Source of the DNA: Lachnoclostridium sp. UBA6475
GTDB lineage: Bacteria > Bacillota > Clostridia > Lachnospirales > Lachnospiraceae
Length of the DNA stretch: 6,755 nucleotides
Assembly (NCBI GenBank): GCA_002435545.1
Contig: DJNB01000235.1
Location: 6,203 to 12,957 of the forward strand
Reading direction: 5' to 3'
Every line of letters starts with the position of its first letter. Within the stretch, counting starts at the first letter, position 1. Below the pieces are notes generated by a model. It searched no databases, was not told the DNA's origin, and saw only the letters and a program-made list of their open reading frames with translations. Shown in pieces: positions 1 through 6,669 of the stretch. The position numbers and the translations under genes are program-made.

Positions 1-115
1 GGAGTCACCTCCACCGGACGTTATCCGGCATCCTGCCCTGCGAAGCTCGGACTTTCCTCACCTGGGACCTTTCGGTGTAAGCAGGTGCGATCATCTGTGC
101 TGCTCATACTATTTC
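1..115 (-). ncRNA. rnpB: RNase P RNA (rnpB), 5' part, cut by window edge
   Basis: This is the catalytic RNA of RNase P, which removes 5' leaders from precursor tRNAs. Read on the minus strand, the universal P4 5' strand GAGGAAAGTCCG lies at 59-48. It is preceded by a P3-like stem, CACCTG (87-82) pairing with CAGGTG (64-59), which encloses ACC-GAAA-GGT. Further on are the conserved GGGCAG, then a P8 hairpin CCGGA-TAACG-TCCGG that closely resembles the E. coli P8, and a P9 hairpin GGAG-GTGA-CTCC at 12-1 with a GNRA loop. The layout is that of an A-type (ancestral) RNA, not the B. subtilis B-type. About the first quarter to third of the molecule is present; the rest lies beyond the left edge. 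The exact 5' end is a guess from the -10-like TATTAT just upstream. It lies about 15 bases after the kinase stop codon. Confidence 0.93.
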
Positions 116-122
116 ATTGTTG

Positions 123-151
123 ATAATAACTTAATCCAATAAAATTCCACC
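123..151 (-). promoter_or_regulatory. possible rnpB promoter
   Basis: On the minus strand TATTAT at 128-123 matches the SigA -10 consensus at five of six bases and lies about 8 bases before the inferred rnpB 5' end. The -35 region is poor: GTGGAA at 150-145 (16-base spacer) matches TTGACA at only three of six. The elements overlap the last codons of the kinase gene. rnpB could therefore be transcribed from here, from read-through of the upstream operon, or both. Promoter assignment is inference from position. Confidence 0.3.
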
Positions 152-1780
152 GCCGATAAATTCTCGTACGATTGAATTTAATGGAACTTCCTCCGGATTG
201 ATGGCGAGGAAATAATCCAAAAATTTGAGCAGACGCTGTGCTTCTGCATATTCCTCACTGTCCATCGGCACACGGAACAATGCCGGCTCCGCATACGTCT
301 TCAATGCTGCCAGTTCATAAAGCAGCGACGAATTGAACATGGCATCCGCTTTTTCCTGAAATGGGAAAATATTGGCATTTTCTCCGTCTCTTACGGATTT
401 CCACATGGCGATCGTCTTCTGTGCACTGTGTCCTCTGGTCCGCGCATCACGCACGATCCTTCGGATCAGTCTTCCATCGGTTGTAGGAATCCGGTTGTGA
501 TCATCTACATTCAATGTCGTCAAAGCACTGATATATATTTTAAACTTATTTTCCTTTGGAATCTTTTCTGTCAATTTATCATTCAAGCCATGGATTCCCT
601 CGATAACAAGGATCTCATCCGGTCCAAGTTTCAGCATCGGTTTGTTATATTCCCGTTTTCCGGTGATGAAATTGTACGTTGGCAGCTGTACTTCTTCTCC
701 TGCCAGCAGTTTTTCCAGATCCTCATTAAACTGCTTCGTGTCAATGGCCTCAATGCATTCGTAATTATATTTGCCGTCTTTGTCTTTCGGTGTATCGACA
801 CGGTTGACAAAATAGTCGTCCAGACCGATCGGATGCGGTTTCAGACCAAATGTCTTTAACTGTGCTGACAAACGGTAAGAAAATGTTGTCTTACCCGAAG
901 ATGACGGCCCGGCGATCGTTACGACACGTACTTTCTTCGAAGAAGCGATCTGTTCTGCGATATTTCCAATCTCTTTCTCGTGCAGCGCCTCCTGCACCAG
1001 CATCAGATCGCGCATTCCGCCGTTTACGATCACATCGTTTAACTGTCCGACATTTTCCACTTCCAGCTGTACTCCGCGCTGTGCCGTCTTTTCCAAGGTA
1101 TGGAACAATTTGTAACTTGGCACAAACTTTGGAATATGCTTCGGATCGTCCTCTTTTGGCACGATCAGCACAAAACCGGATTCAAATGCCTGCAGTTTGA
1201 ATTTGTTTAAACATCCCGTACTGTAAGGCATCGGACCATAAAAATAATCCATTACCTTTCCTAATTTATGAATCGTCACCCGTGAACTTCTACGATAACG
1301 CAGAAGACGGCTCTTGTCAAACATTTTCTTCGCATCAAACAGACGAATGGCTTTCGAGACACTCATCGTCTTTTTCTCAAATACTACATCTTCATCAATA
1401 TAACGTCTCATACGGGCACTTACACGGGCGAGCAGCTCATCGGTCACCTCTACTCCGCGCAGTGTACAATAATACCCTGTATCTATGGAGTACTCGACAC
1501 TGATCTTTTCAAATTTATCTTTCGGTGTCTCTTTGTAAAAGGCTTTCAGCATAACCATCGTAAGTCCGCGCTCATACACACGGCGGCCGTCTTTATCCTG
1601 AAAGCTGCAAAACGTAATATGACTGCCGCTTTCCACGGTTTTCCCAAGTTCTTTTACCACACCATCCACTTTTACGACAAGCGCATCCGGATGGCCGGTC
1701 TGATTTGCCAGGTCAAAATATGTAATTCCTTTTTCACAAACCACTTTTTTTCCATCTATTTTTACAGAAATATTCTCCAT
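131..1780 (-). CDS. TGS-domain nucleoside kinase (uridine kinase-like, phosphoribulokinase/uridine kinase family)
   Basis: This 549-residue cytoplasmic protein probably phosphorylates a nucleoside with NTP; the true substrate is not established. A TGS-like beta-grasp domain (about 1-62) is followed by a segment resembling the threonyl/alanyl-tRNA synthetase second additional domain (about 65-210). The kinase domain (about 285-500) carries the P-loop GPSSSGKT (291-298), DDYF (321-324), EGIHG (394-398) and an arginine-rich lid, LIRRIVRDARTRG (438-450), all as in uridine kinases. The SAD-like part lacks the usual His/Cys metal ligands. I chose ATG 1780 because AAAGGAG (1796-1790) sits 9 bases upstream of it. 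ATG 1804 overlaps the trmK stop as ATGA but has no comparable ribosome site, and ATG 1789 abuts the Shine-Dalgarno. It is the last protein gene before rnpB. The family is common in Clostridia next to housekeeping genes; the role in vivo is unclear. Confidence 0.88.
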   Translation of the reverse strand: MENISVKIDGKKVVCEKGITYFDLANQTGHPDALVVKVDGVVKELGKTVESGSHITFCSFQDKDGRRVYERGLTMVMLKAFYKETPKDKFEKISVEYSIDTGYYCTLRGVEVTDELLARVSARMRRYIDEDVVFEKKTMSVSKAIRLFDAKKMFDKSRLLRYRRSSRVTIHKLGKVMDYFYGPMPYSTGCLNKFKLQAFESGFVLIVPKEDDPKHIPKFVPSYKLFHTLEKTAQRGVQLEVENVGQLNDVIVNGGMRDLMLVQEALHEKEIGNIAEQIASSKKVRVVTIAGPSSSGKTTFSYRLSAQLKTFGLKPHPIGLDDYFVNRVDTPKDKDGKYNYECIEAIDTKQFNEDLEKLLAGEEVQLPTYNFITGKREYNKPMLKLGPDEILVIEGIHGLNDKLTEKIPKENKFKIYISALTTLNVDDHNRIPTTDGRLIRRIVRDARTRGHSAQKTIAMWKSVRDGENANIFPFQEKADAMFNSSLLYELAALKTYAEPALFRVPMDSEEYAEAQRLLKFLDYFLAINPEEVPLNSIVREFIGGGILLD

Positions 1781-1789
1781 GAGTTCCAT

Positions 1790-1796
1790 CTCCTTT
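1790..1796 (-). promoter_or_regulatory. ribosome binding site of the nucleoside kinase
   Basis: The minus strand reads AAAGGAG here. It is 9 bases from ATG 1780 and zero bases from ATG 1789, so it selects 1780 as the start. It lies just past the trmK stop codon. Confidence 0.7.
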
Positions 1797-1800
1797 CGGC

Positions 1801-2499
1801 TCATTTCATTGTGCCTGTCAGTTCCTCCAGAAGGGTACACAGATGCTCCACTTCCAAGCGGCGCGCACCGGCAGTCTCCTGTTCTGTCAGACGCTCCAGG
1901 ATCGAATTATAAACCTTCTTTTCCTGTAATAAAAAGGCAAGCATCACCGGATCCCGATGTTCGATCAGATACGTGCTGTAACCGGTTCCCGGCACATTGT
2001 ACACGCGGTGTTCCCCCGCTTTTTCTGACCGTTTTGCAAGCATGGCAAAGTAAAATTTTCCCTCGTCACGGCATGCCTTTTCCTGCACGAGTTCAAATCC
2101 AAAATCTGACAATTTTTCCCGTACTGACCCGATCTCAGACTGTGGCTGCAATACCAGTGTCTGTACTTTTTCAAGTACTTCCGGGCGGGCATCCAGTATG
2201 TCAATCATCAAAGGACCGCCCATGCCGGCGATCATCAGCGTATCGACTTCTCCCGGCTCCAGTTTTTCCACACCGTTGCTTCTGCGGCACTCAATCCGGT
2301 TTTCCAGACCCTCCCGCCGGATATGCTCTTTTGCCCGCGCGATCGGTCCTTCATTGATATCCATCGCGATCATTTTTTCTGCCACCTGATTCCGGACGAG
2401 CCAGATTGCCGCATACCCATGATCACATCCAATATCTGCCACTCTGGCTCCTGCCGGAACCAAAGATACATTCATCTGTAAACGCTCTGATAATTTCAT
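1801..2499 (-). CDS. trmK: tRNA (adenine(22)-N1)-methyltransferase TrmK
   Basis: TrmK (B. subtilis YqfN family) uses S-adenosylmethionine to make m1A at position 22 in the tRNA D-arm. The 232-residue protein has the usual family length. A Rossmann-type methyltransferase domain occupies about 1-160: motif I is ADIGCDHGY (21-29), the acidic residue ending strand 2 is D47 (MIAMDINEGP), and the family motif AGMGGPLM is at 91-98 followed by LVLQPQ (115-120). The charged helical C-terminus (about 185-232) fits the coiled-coil tail of this family. Its ATG shares one base with the rpoD stop (TAATG at 2501-2497), so translation is probably coupled. A modest Shine-Dalgarno, AAGGA, lies about 12 bases upstream within rpoD. 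The position directly after the primary sigma factor gene matches B. subtilis and many Clostridia. Confidence 0.95.
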   Translation of the reverse strand: MKLSERLQMNVSLVPAGARVADIGCDHGYAAIWLVRNQVAEKMIAMDINEGPIARAKEHIRREGLENRIECRRSNGVEKLEPGEVDTLMIAGMGGPLMIDILDARPEVLEKVQTLVLQPQSEIGSVREKLSDFGFELVQEKACRDEGKFYFAMLAKRSEKAGEHRVYNVPGTGYSTYLIEHRDPVMLAFLLQEKKVYNSILERLTEQETAGARRLEVEHLCTLLEELTGTMK

Positions 2500-3626
2500 T
2501 AATCCAAATAGTCCTTCAATTTTCTGCTGCGGCTTGGATGACGCAGTTTACGAAGCGCCTTCGCCTCAATCTGGCGGATACGCTCTCTGGTTACATTAAA
2601 TTCTTTTCCAACTTCTTCCAGTGTGCGGGCACGTCCATCATCCAGTCCAAAACGAAGTTCCAATACTTTTCGCTCCCGGTCGGTCAATGTACCAAGCACC
2701 TCTGACAGCTGTTCTTTCAACAGCGTAAATGCGGCTGCCTCTGCCGGAACAGGGACATTGTCATCCTGAATAAAGTCACCGAGGTGGCTGTCTTCCTCTT
2801 CACCGATCGGCGTCTCCAGAGAAACCGGCTCCTGCGAGATTTTCTGGATCTCACGCACACGATCCACCGGAAGATTCATTTCCTTCGCGATCTCTTCCGG
2901 ATATGGCTCCCTTCCGAGTTCCTGAAGCAGCTGGCGCTGTACGCGGATCAACTTATTGATCGTCTCTACCATATGCACCGGAATACGGATGGTTCTCGCC
3001 TGATCGGCAATCGCTCTCGTGATCGCCTGACGGATCCACCATGTCGCATACGTACTGAATTTATATCCTTTGCGGTAGTCGAATTTTTCAACGGCTTTGA
3101 TCAGCCCCAGATTTCCCTCCTGGATCAGATCAAGGAAGAGCATCCCACGGCCGACATAACGTTTGGCAATGCTGACAACGAGTCGGAGATTTGCTTCTGC
3201 CAGACGCTTTCTCGCACTCAGATCCCCCGTCTCCATTTTCTTTGCCAATTCCACTTCTTCATCTGCTGACAACAGAGGAACTTTACCGATTTCTTTCAAA
3301 TACATACGTACAGGATCTTCAATGCTGACCCCATCCGGCACAGAAAACTCAATATTTTCAAGTTCTTCTTCTGTTGGCTCGTCATCCACATCAAGAATAA
3401 TATCATCGTCCGTATCTGCATCCGGCAAAATAACAATAATACCATTCTGTTCGAGATAATCCAAAATCTTCTCTGTCTTATCTCCATCCAGATCAATGTC
3501 TTTGAACTGCTCATTGATGTCACTGAAATCCAGCTTTCCATCCTTTTTCTTGGATAATTCCACCAATTTGTTCAATGACTCCAGAAAAAGTCCCCGATCA
3601 TCCATTGTATTCTTTTCTTCCTTCAT
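2499..3626 (-). CDS. rpoD: RNA polymerase primary sigma factor (SigA/RpoD, sigma-70)
   Basis: The housekeeping sigma factor directs RNA polymerase to -10/-35 promoters. From the start chosen here it has 375 residues, normal for Firmicutes SigA. A region 1.1-like helical domain (about 10-68) leads into an acidic linker (about 69-95). Region 1.2 follows (DPVRMYLKEIGKVPLLS, 104-120), then region 2 (about 140-212) with the core-binding and -10 melting helix around FSTYATWWIRQAI (190-202). Region 3 is at about 215-295. Region 4 (about 305-372) has the -35 binding helix-turn-helix TLEEVGKEFNVTRERIRQIE (335-354). ATG 3626 was chosen because GGAGG (3636-3632) lies 5 bases before it. The in-frame ATG 3638 overlaps that Shine-Dalgarno and has none of its own; using it would add MEEN. 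The gene follows dnaG by 40 bases and overlaps trmK by one base. Confidence 0.98.
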   Translation of the reverse strand: MKEEKNTMDDRGLFLESLNKLVELSKKKDGKLDFSDINEQFKDIDLDGDKTEKILDYLEQNGIIVILPDADTDDDIILDVDDEPTEEELENIEFSVPDGVSIEDPVRMYLKEIGKVPLLSADEEVELAKKMETGDLSARKRLAEANLRLVVSIAKRYVGRGMLFLDLIQEGNLGLIKAVEKFDYRKGYKFSTYATWWIRQAITRAIADQARTIRIPVHMVETINKLIRVQRQLLQELGREPYPEEIAKEMNLPVDRVREIQKISQEPVSLETPIGEEEDSHLGDFIQDDNVPVPAEAAAFTLLKEQLSEVLGTLTDRERKVLELRFGLDDGRARTLEEVGKEFNVTRERIRQIEAKALRKLRHPSRSRKLKDYLD

Positions 3627-3631
3627 ATTTT

Positions 3632-3636
3632 CCTCC
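3632..3636 (-). promoter_or_regulatory. ribosome binding site of rpoD
   Basis: The minus strand reads GGAGG followed by AAAAT and ATG 3626. The first G of this site is the last base of the alternative ATG 3638, so the Shine-Dalgarno supports the downstream start. Confidence 0.7.
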
Positions 3637-3666
3637 ATTCTTGCAAATTTACAAGTTTCTTGCCAT

Positions 3667-5430
3667 TTATGTTAATGTAATGTGTAATGTCTCTAATTGC
3701 TTTTTTTCCATAATGATCTTTTGAAGCTGGGACAGATCCGTAATCTCCCTGCTTTTCTTATCCAGGCTTGCTTTTTTGAGCGCTTTCACCATCTCATTAA
3801 GTGCCTTTTCACGCTCCGGCTCCTCGTTGACCTGTTGTACCTGTTTATTAAAAATACCGGCTGCCAGCGATTGTTCTTCCTTGCTTTCAAAATAACTGAT
3901 GATCTGCGCCGGCGAGATCTCTCCGCTCCGTGCCTGCTCATACAGCATACCGGCAATCGTATGGTACGGCTCCTCAAAAAAGTCGTCCGGCTGTAACCAT
4001 CTGGAAATTTTTGGAAACAACGTAACATCTTCCGCAATCCACGTCAAAAGCACGCCCTGTATCTTTAAAATTCCATCTTCTTTCTGCGTCTTTGACTTCT
4101 GTCTGCGTTCCTGCCGGATCTTTTCGTAGTCAATACCAACCCGCGCCGCCGCCTGATGGCTGACGAGACTGCGGAAATCCTCCGCGCGTATCGCATATTG
4201 TCTCGCAAACGCTTCGATGTAATTGTTTCTCTCTATCTCATTATCAAACGTAAGACATTTTTTTGCCGCTTCGTTCATAAAGCGTGTCTTTTCTTCCGGA
4301 TCATCCATATTATAAGCCGTCTGCAGGCGGTCGATTTCATAAAAGAAACTGTTTTGTGCCTGATCGATCCGTTTTTGAAACTCCTCTTTTGACAATGCCT
4401 TGATAAATTCATCCGGATCTTTATATGGCCGCATATTGATGACTTTTACGGTGATTCCGGCTTCTTTCAGCATCGGGATCGCACGCAGCGCCGCTTTTAC
4501 ACCCGCTCCATCACTGTCATAACACAGATACACCGTATCGGTATACCGTTTTAACAAGCTGCTCTGCTGGCTCGTAAACGCCGTTCCCAGCGAAGCTACG
4601 GCATTGGTAAATCCTGCCTGGTGCAGGGCGATCACATCCATATATCCCTCGCATACGATCATTCCGCGATCCTGCTTTCCGTGGACAAAATTAAGTCCAA
4701 ACAGATTGCGGCTCTTATCAAATATCATCGTCTCCGGGGAATTCAGATATTTTGGCTTGCCATCTCCCATCACACGTCCGCCAAAAGCAATTACCTTATT
4801 GCGGCGGTCCATGATCGGAAACATGACGCGGTTCCAAAATTTGTCATACACGCCCTTTGCCTCCTGGAATTGAAACAATCCCGTCTGATTCAGAAGCGAA
4901 TCTTCATATCCTTTTGCTTTCATATATTGATACAGATCGTTGCTGTACTTGTCCGAGTACCCCAGCCCAAAATGGCGGATCGTCTCTTCGGACAATTCTC
5001 TTCCGAGCAGATACTGTTTGGCTTCTCTGCCCCGTTCCGAGTTTAGTTTGGCATAATAATAATTTGCCGCGATCTTGTATATCTCTAAAATCTGTTCTCT
5101 GACATTTCTTCGTCGTTTTTCTTCGGTTGTCTCCGACTGTTCGGGCAGTTCCATTCCGGCTCGTTCTGCCAGCTGGGCAAGTGCCTCCGGAAAAGTAAGA
5201 TTTTCGTATTCCATCAAAAAGGTAAATACGTTGCCCCCGGCTCCGCAGCCAAAGCAGTAATACATCTGTTTGTTGCCACTTACTGAGAAAGATGCTGTCT
5301 TTTCGTTGTGAAATGGACAAAGACCAACATAGTTGCTTCCCGAACGTTTTAAATTTACATACGAGGAGATGATATCCACAATATCATTGCGCCGTCTCAC
5401 TTCCTCAACAAAGTCTTCACTGTAATACAT
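3667..5430 (-). CDS. dnaG: DNA primase DnaG
   Basis: DnaG lays down RNA primers for the replisome and works with the replicative helicase. The 587-residue product has the full bacterial layout. The N-terminal CHC2 zinc finger has ligands C38, H41, C59 and C62 (CPFH, then CFGCGAGG). The RNA polymerase core includes RVMFPIMDRRNKVIAFGGR (201-219). The TOPRIM catalytic part has EGYMD (261-265) and the metal-binding DSD (305-307). The charged, helical C-terminal part (about 440-587) is the expected helicase-binding domain and is, as usual, the least conserved. I chose ATG 5430 (MYYSED) because AAGG/GGGAAG (5444-5437) is well spaced from it and abuts ATG 5436; the longer form adds only MG. The gene is followed 40 bases later by rpoD, the standard dnaG-sigA pairing of Gram-positive bacteria. 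No terminator is visible between them. Confidence 0.98.
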   Translation of the reverse strand: MYYSEDFVEEVRRRNDIVDIISSYVNLKRSGSNYVGLCPFHNEKTASFSVSGNKQMYYCFGCGAGGNVFTFLMEYENLTFPEALAQLAERAGMELPEQSETTEEKRRRNVREQILEIYKIAANYYYAKLNSERGREAKQYLLGRELSEETIRHFGLGYSDKYSNDLYQYMKAKGYEDSLLNQTGLFQFQEAKGVYDKFWNRVMFPIMDRRNKVIAFGGRVMGDGKPKYLNSPETMIFDKSRNLFGLNFVHGKQDRGMIVCEGYMDVIALHQAGFTNAVASLGTAFTSQQSSLLKRYTDTVYLCYDSDGAGVKAALRAIPMLKEAGITVKVINMRPYKDPDEFIKALSKEEFQKRIDQAQNSFFYEIDRLQTAYNMDDPEEKTRFMNEAAKKCLTFDNEIERNNYIEAFARQYAIRAEDFRSLVSHQAAARVGIDYEKIRQERRQKSKTQKEDGILKIQGVLLTWIAEDVTLFPKISRWLQPDDFFEEPYHTIAGMLYEQARSGEISPAQIISYFESKEEQSLAAGIFNKQVQQVNEEPEREKALNEMVKALKKASLDKKSREITDLSQLQKIIMEKKQLETLHITLT

Positions 5431-5436
5431 TCCCAT

Positions 5437-5444
5437 CTTCCCTT
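5437..5444 (-). promoter_or_regulatory. ribosome binding site of dnaG
   Basis: The minus strand reads AAGGGAAG ending directly at ATG 5436. AAGG lies about 10 bases before ATG 5430 and only 4 before ATG 5436, mildly favouring the downstream start. The site follows an A-rich tract. Confidence 0.5.
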
Positions 5445-5511
5445 TTTTTTATTCTTTTCCGGTAATGATTCCGAATCAACACGGTCCGGCACACTCTAAA
5501 GTACCAGCAAA
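5437..5511 (-). other. dgt-dnaG intergenic spacer with a 13-base palindrome
   Basis: This 75-base gap separates the stop of the dGTPase-like gene from the dnaG start. It contains the perfect 13-base inverted repeat TGATTCCGAATCA (5466-5478, one central base). An A-rich stretch precedes the dnaG ribosome binding site on the minus strand. I found no convincing -35/-10 pair, and no GC-rich hairpin plus T-run that would stop transcription, so dnaG is probably read from upstream. Confidence 0.5.
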
Positions 5512-6522
5512 TCAGTAAATCTGCCATGTGCTTGGGATCATCAACGTCTGATACGTCGATACGGCAAACCGGTCTGTCATTCCTGCGATATAATCACATA
5601 CCACGGTCGATATGCTCTCTCCCTTTTCCCAGATCATCCGGGTGTATTCTTCCGGCATCTCTTCAATGTGATTGGAATAATAGGAAAATAACTGGCTGAG
5701 CATCCGCTCGGCTTTTCCTTCCTCACGCTTGGCATCGGAATTGACATAAACATTGGCAAACATAAATTTTCGTAGTTCCTGCAGTGCCTCATAGGTTTCA
5801 TCCGACATCATAATATCGTCCTTTTCCATACTATGTATCACAATATCATGAATCAGTGTATTCAACCGCTCCCTCAGATTTCTTCCAAGAACCCGGACAC
5901 ACGCCTCCGGAAGATCTTCTTCGCATATGATCTTTCCCCGAATGGCATCATCAATATCTGAATTTACATAAGCGATCTTATCACAAAGACGCACAATCTT
6001 TCCTTCTAAAGTAGAAGGGTGTCCGGAAGTAGAATGGTTCAATATTCCATCCCGCACTTCTTTGGTAAGGTTTAAACCTTTTCCATTTTTTTCCAGTTTC
6101 TTCACAACACGTATACTCTGGAGCTGATGCATAAATCCATCCGGGCAGATTCGGTTAAGCACGCGCTCTCCGGCGTGTCCAAACGGAGTATGCCCCAAGT
6201 CATGCCCCAGCGCAATGGCCTCGGTCAGATCTTCGTTTAACCGGAGTGCTTTTGCCACCGTACGGGCATTTTGCGACACTTCCAGCGTATGTGTCAGCCG
6301 GGTGCGGTAATGATCTCCCTCCGGAGATAAAAACACCTGGGTTTTCCCTTTCAGGCGTCGAAACGACTTGCAATGTAAGATTCGGTCACGATCCCTCTGA
6401 TAGACCGGACGCAGATCACATGGTTCTTCATAATGCTCCCGTCCCTGCGACTCATCGCTGAATGCCGCGTACGGACTCAGTATGGCATGTTCTCTTTTTT
6501 CAAATTCTTCTCGTAATGTCAT
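5512..6522 (-). CDS. deoxyguanosinetriphosphate triphosphohydrolase-like protein (HD domain)
   Basis: The protein belongs to the dGTPase-like HD hydrolases, which cleave dNTPs to the deoxynucleoside and triphosphate and may adjust nucleotide pools; the substrate of this member is not proven. The 336-residue length is typical of the shorter type of these proteins. The N-terminus has RDRDRILHCKSFRRLKGKTQV (43-63), a family signature. The HD metal site is H78 (RTRLTH), H107-D108 (GHDLGHTPFGHAGE) and D181 (LCDKIAYVNSDIDD). The remainder is helical. ATG 6522 was chosen because AAGGGAG (6536-6530) sits 7 bases upstream; a longer frame would need TTG at 6573, with no ribosome site. The gene heads the minus-strand operon, 81 bases before dnaG, an arrangement common in Clostridia and sensible for coupling dNTP supply to replication. 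Confidence 0.93.
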   Translation of the reverse strand: MTLREEFEKREHAILSPYAAFSDESQGREHYEEPCDLRPVYQRDRDRILHCKSFRRLKGKTQVFLSPEGDHYRTRLTHTLEVSQNARTVAKALRLNEDLTEAIALGHDLGHTPFGHAGERVLNRICPDGFMHQLQSIRVVKKLEKNGKGLNLTKEVRDGILNHSTSGHPSTLEGKIVRLCDKIAYVNSDIDDAIRGKIICEEDLPEACVRVLGRNLRERLNTLIHDIVIHSMEKDDIMMSDETYEALQELRKFMFANVYVNSDAKREEGKAERMLSQLFSYYSNHIEEMPEEYTRMIWEKGESISTVVCDYIAGMTDRFAVSTYQTLMIPSTWQIY

Positions 6523-6576
6523 AACTCGTCTCCCTTCCGGGTAACAAAAACTGCCTACATTTACATATTTCAACGT

Positions 6577-6599
6577 GAAAAAGGATTTTCCTTTTTTTC
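6577..6599. repeat. A/T-rich inverted repeat in the divergent intergenic region
   Basis: AAAAAGGA (6578-6585) pairs with TCCTTTTT (6589-6596) across a three-base loop, and the flanking TGA/TCA nearly extends the stem. Only two G-C pairs are present. It resembles a weak terminator hairpin, but sits between two divergent gene starts where no transcript would be expected to end. It may be a protein-binding site, or part of the dgt-like leader RNA. Confidence 0.45.
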
Positions 6600-6600
6600 A

Positions 6601-6629
6601 TTGATTATTTTTTCAAAATATTGTAAGAT
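6601..6629 (+). promoter_or_regulatory. probable SigA promoter of the DUF4321-type gene
   Basis: TTGATT (6601-6606) and TAAGAT (6624-6629) are separated by exactly 17 bases. Each matches the housekeeping consensus at four of six positions. Transcription would begin near 6636, about 34 bases before the ATG. The region is AT-rich throughout, so chance matches are possible. No equally good minus-strand promoter for the dgt-like operon was found here; the best -10-like match is TATGTA at 6567-6562, without a good -35. Confidence 0.45.
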
Positions 6630-6669
6630 AGAAAAAGTAAATATATTTATGATTGGAGGAATTTTACCG

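Noticed and set aside
428..859. 143-codon plus-strand open frame antisense to the kinase
   Set aside because: It lies wholly inside a well-supported kinase gene, has no recognisable domain and no credible ribosome binding site; it is a shadow frame.
1779..2357. 192-codon plus-strand frame antisense to trmK
   Set aside because: Low-complexity proline/serine/arginine-rich translation opposite a clear TrmK gene, as expected from reverse reading.
2784..3269. 161-codon plus-strand frame antisense to rpoD
   Set aside because: Opposite the most conserved part of a sigma-70 gene, with no family match; the frame stays open because of codon bias on the other strand.
3669..3691. Short tandem repeat (CATTACA twice, then TTAACAT, on the minus strand)
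   Set aside because: It encodes the last codons of dnaG (TLHITLT) and is only two imperfect units, so chance is sufficient.
6577..6599. Rho-independent terminator
   Set aside because: The stem has only two G-C pairs and lies between divergent gene starts, where neither transcript should end.
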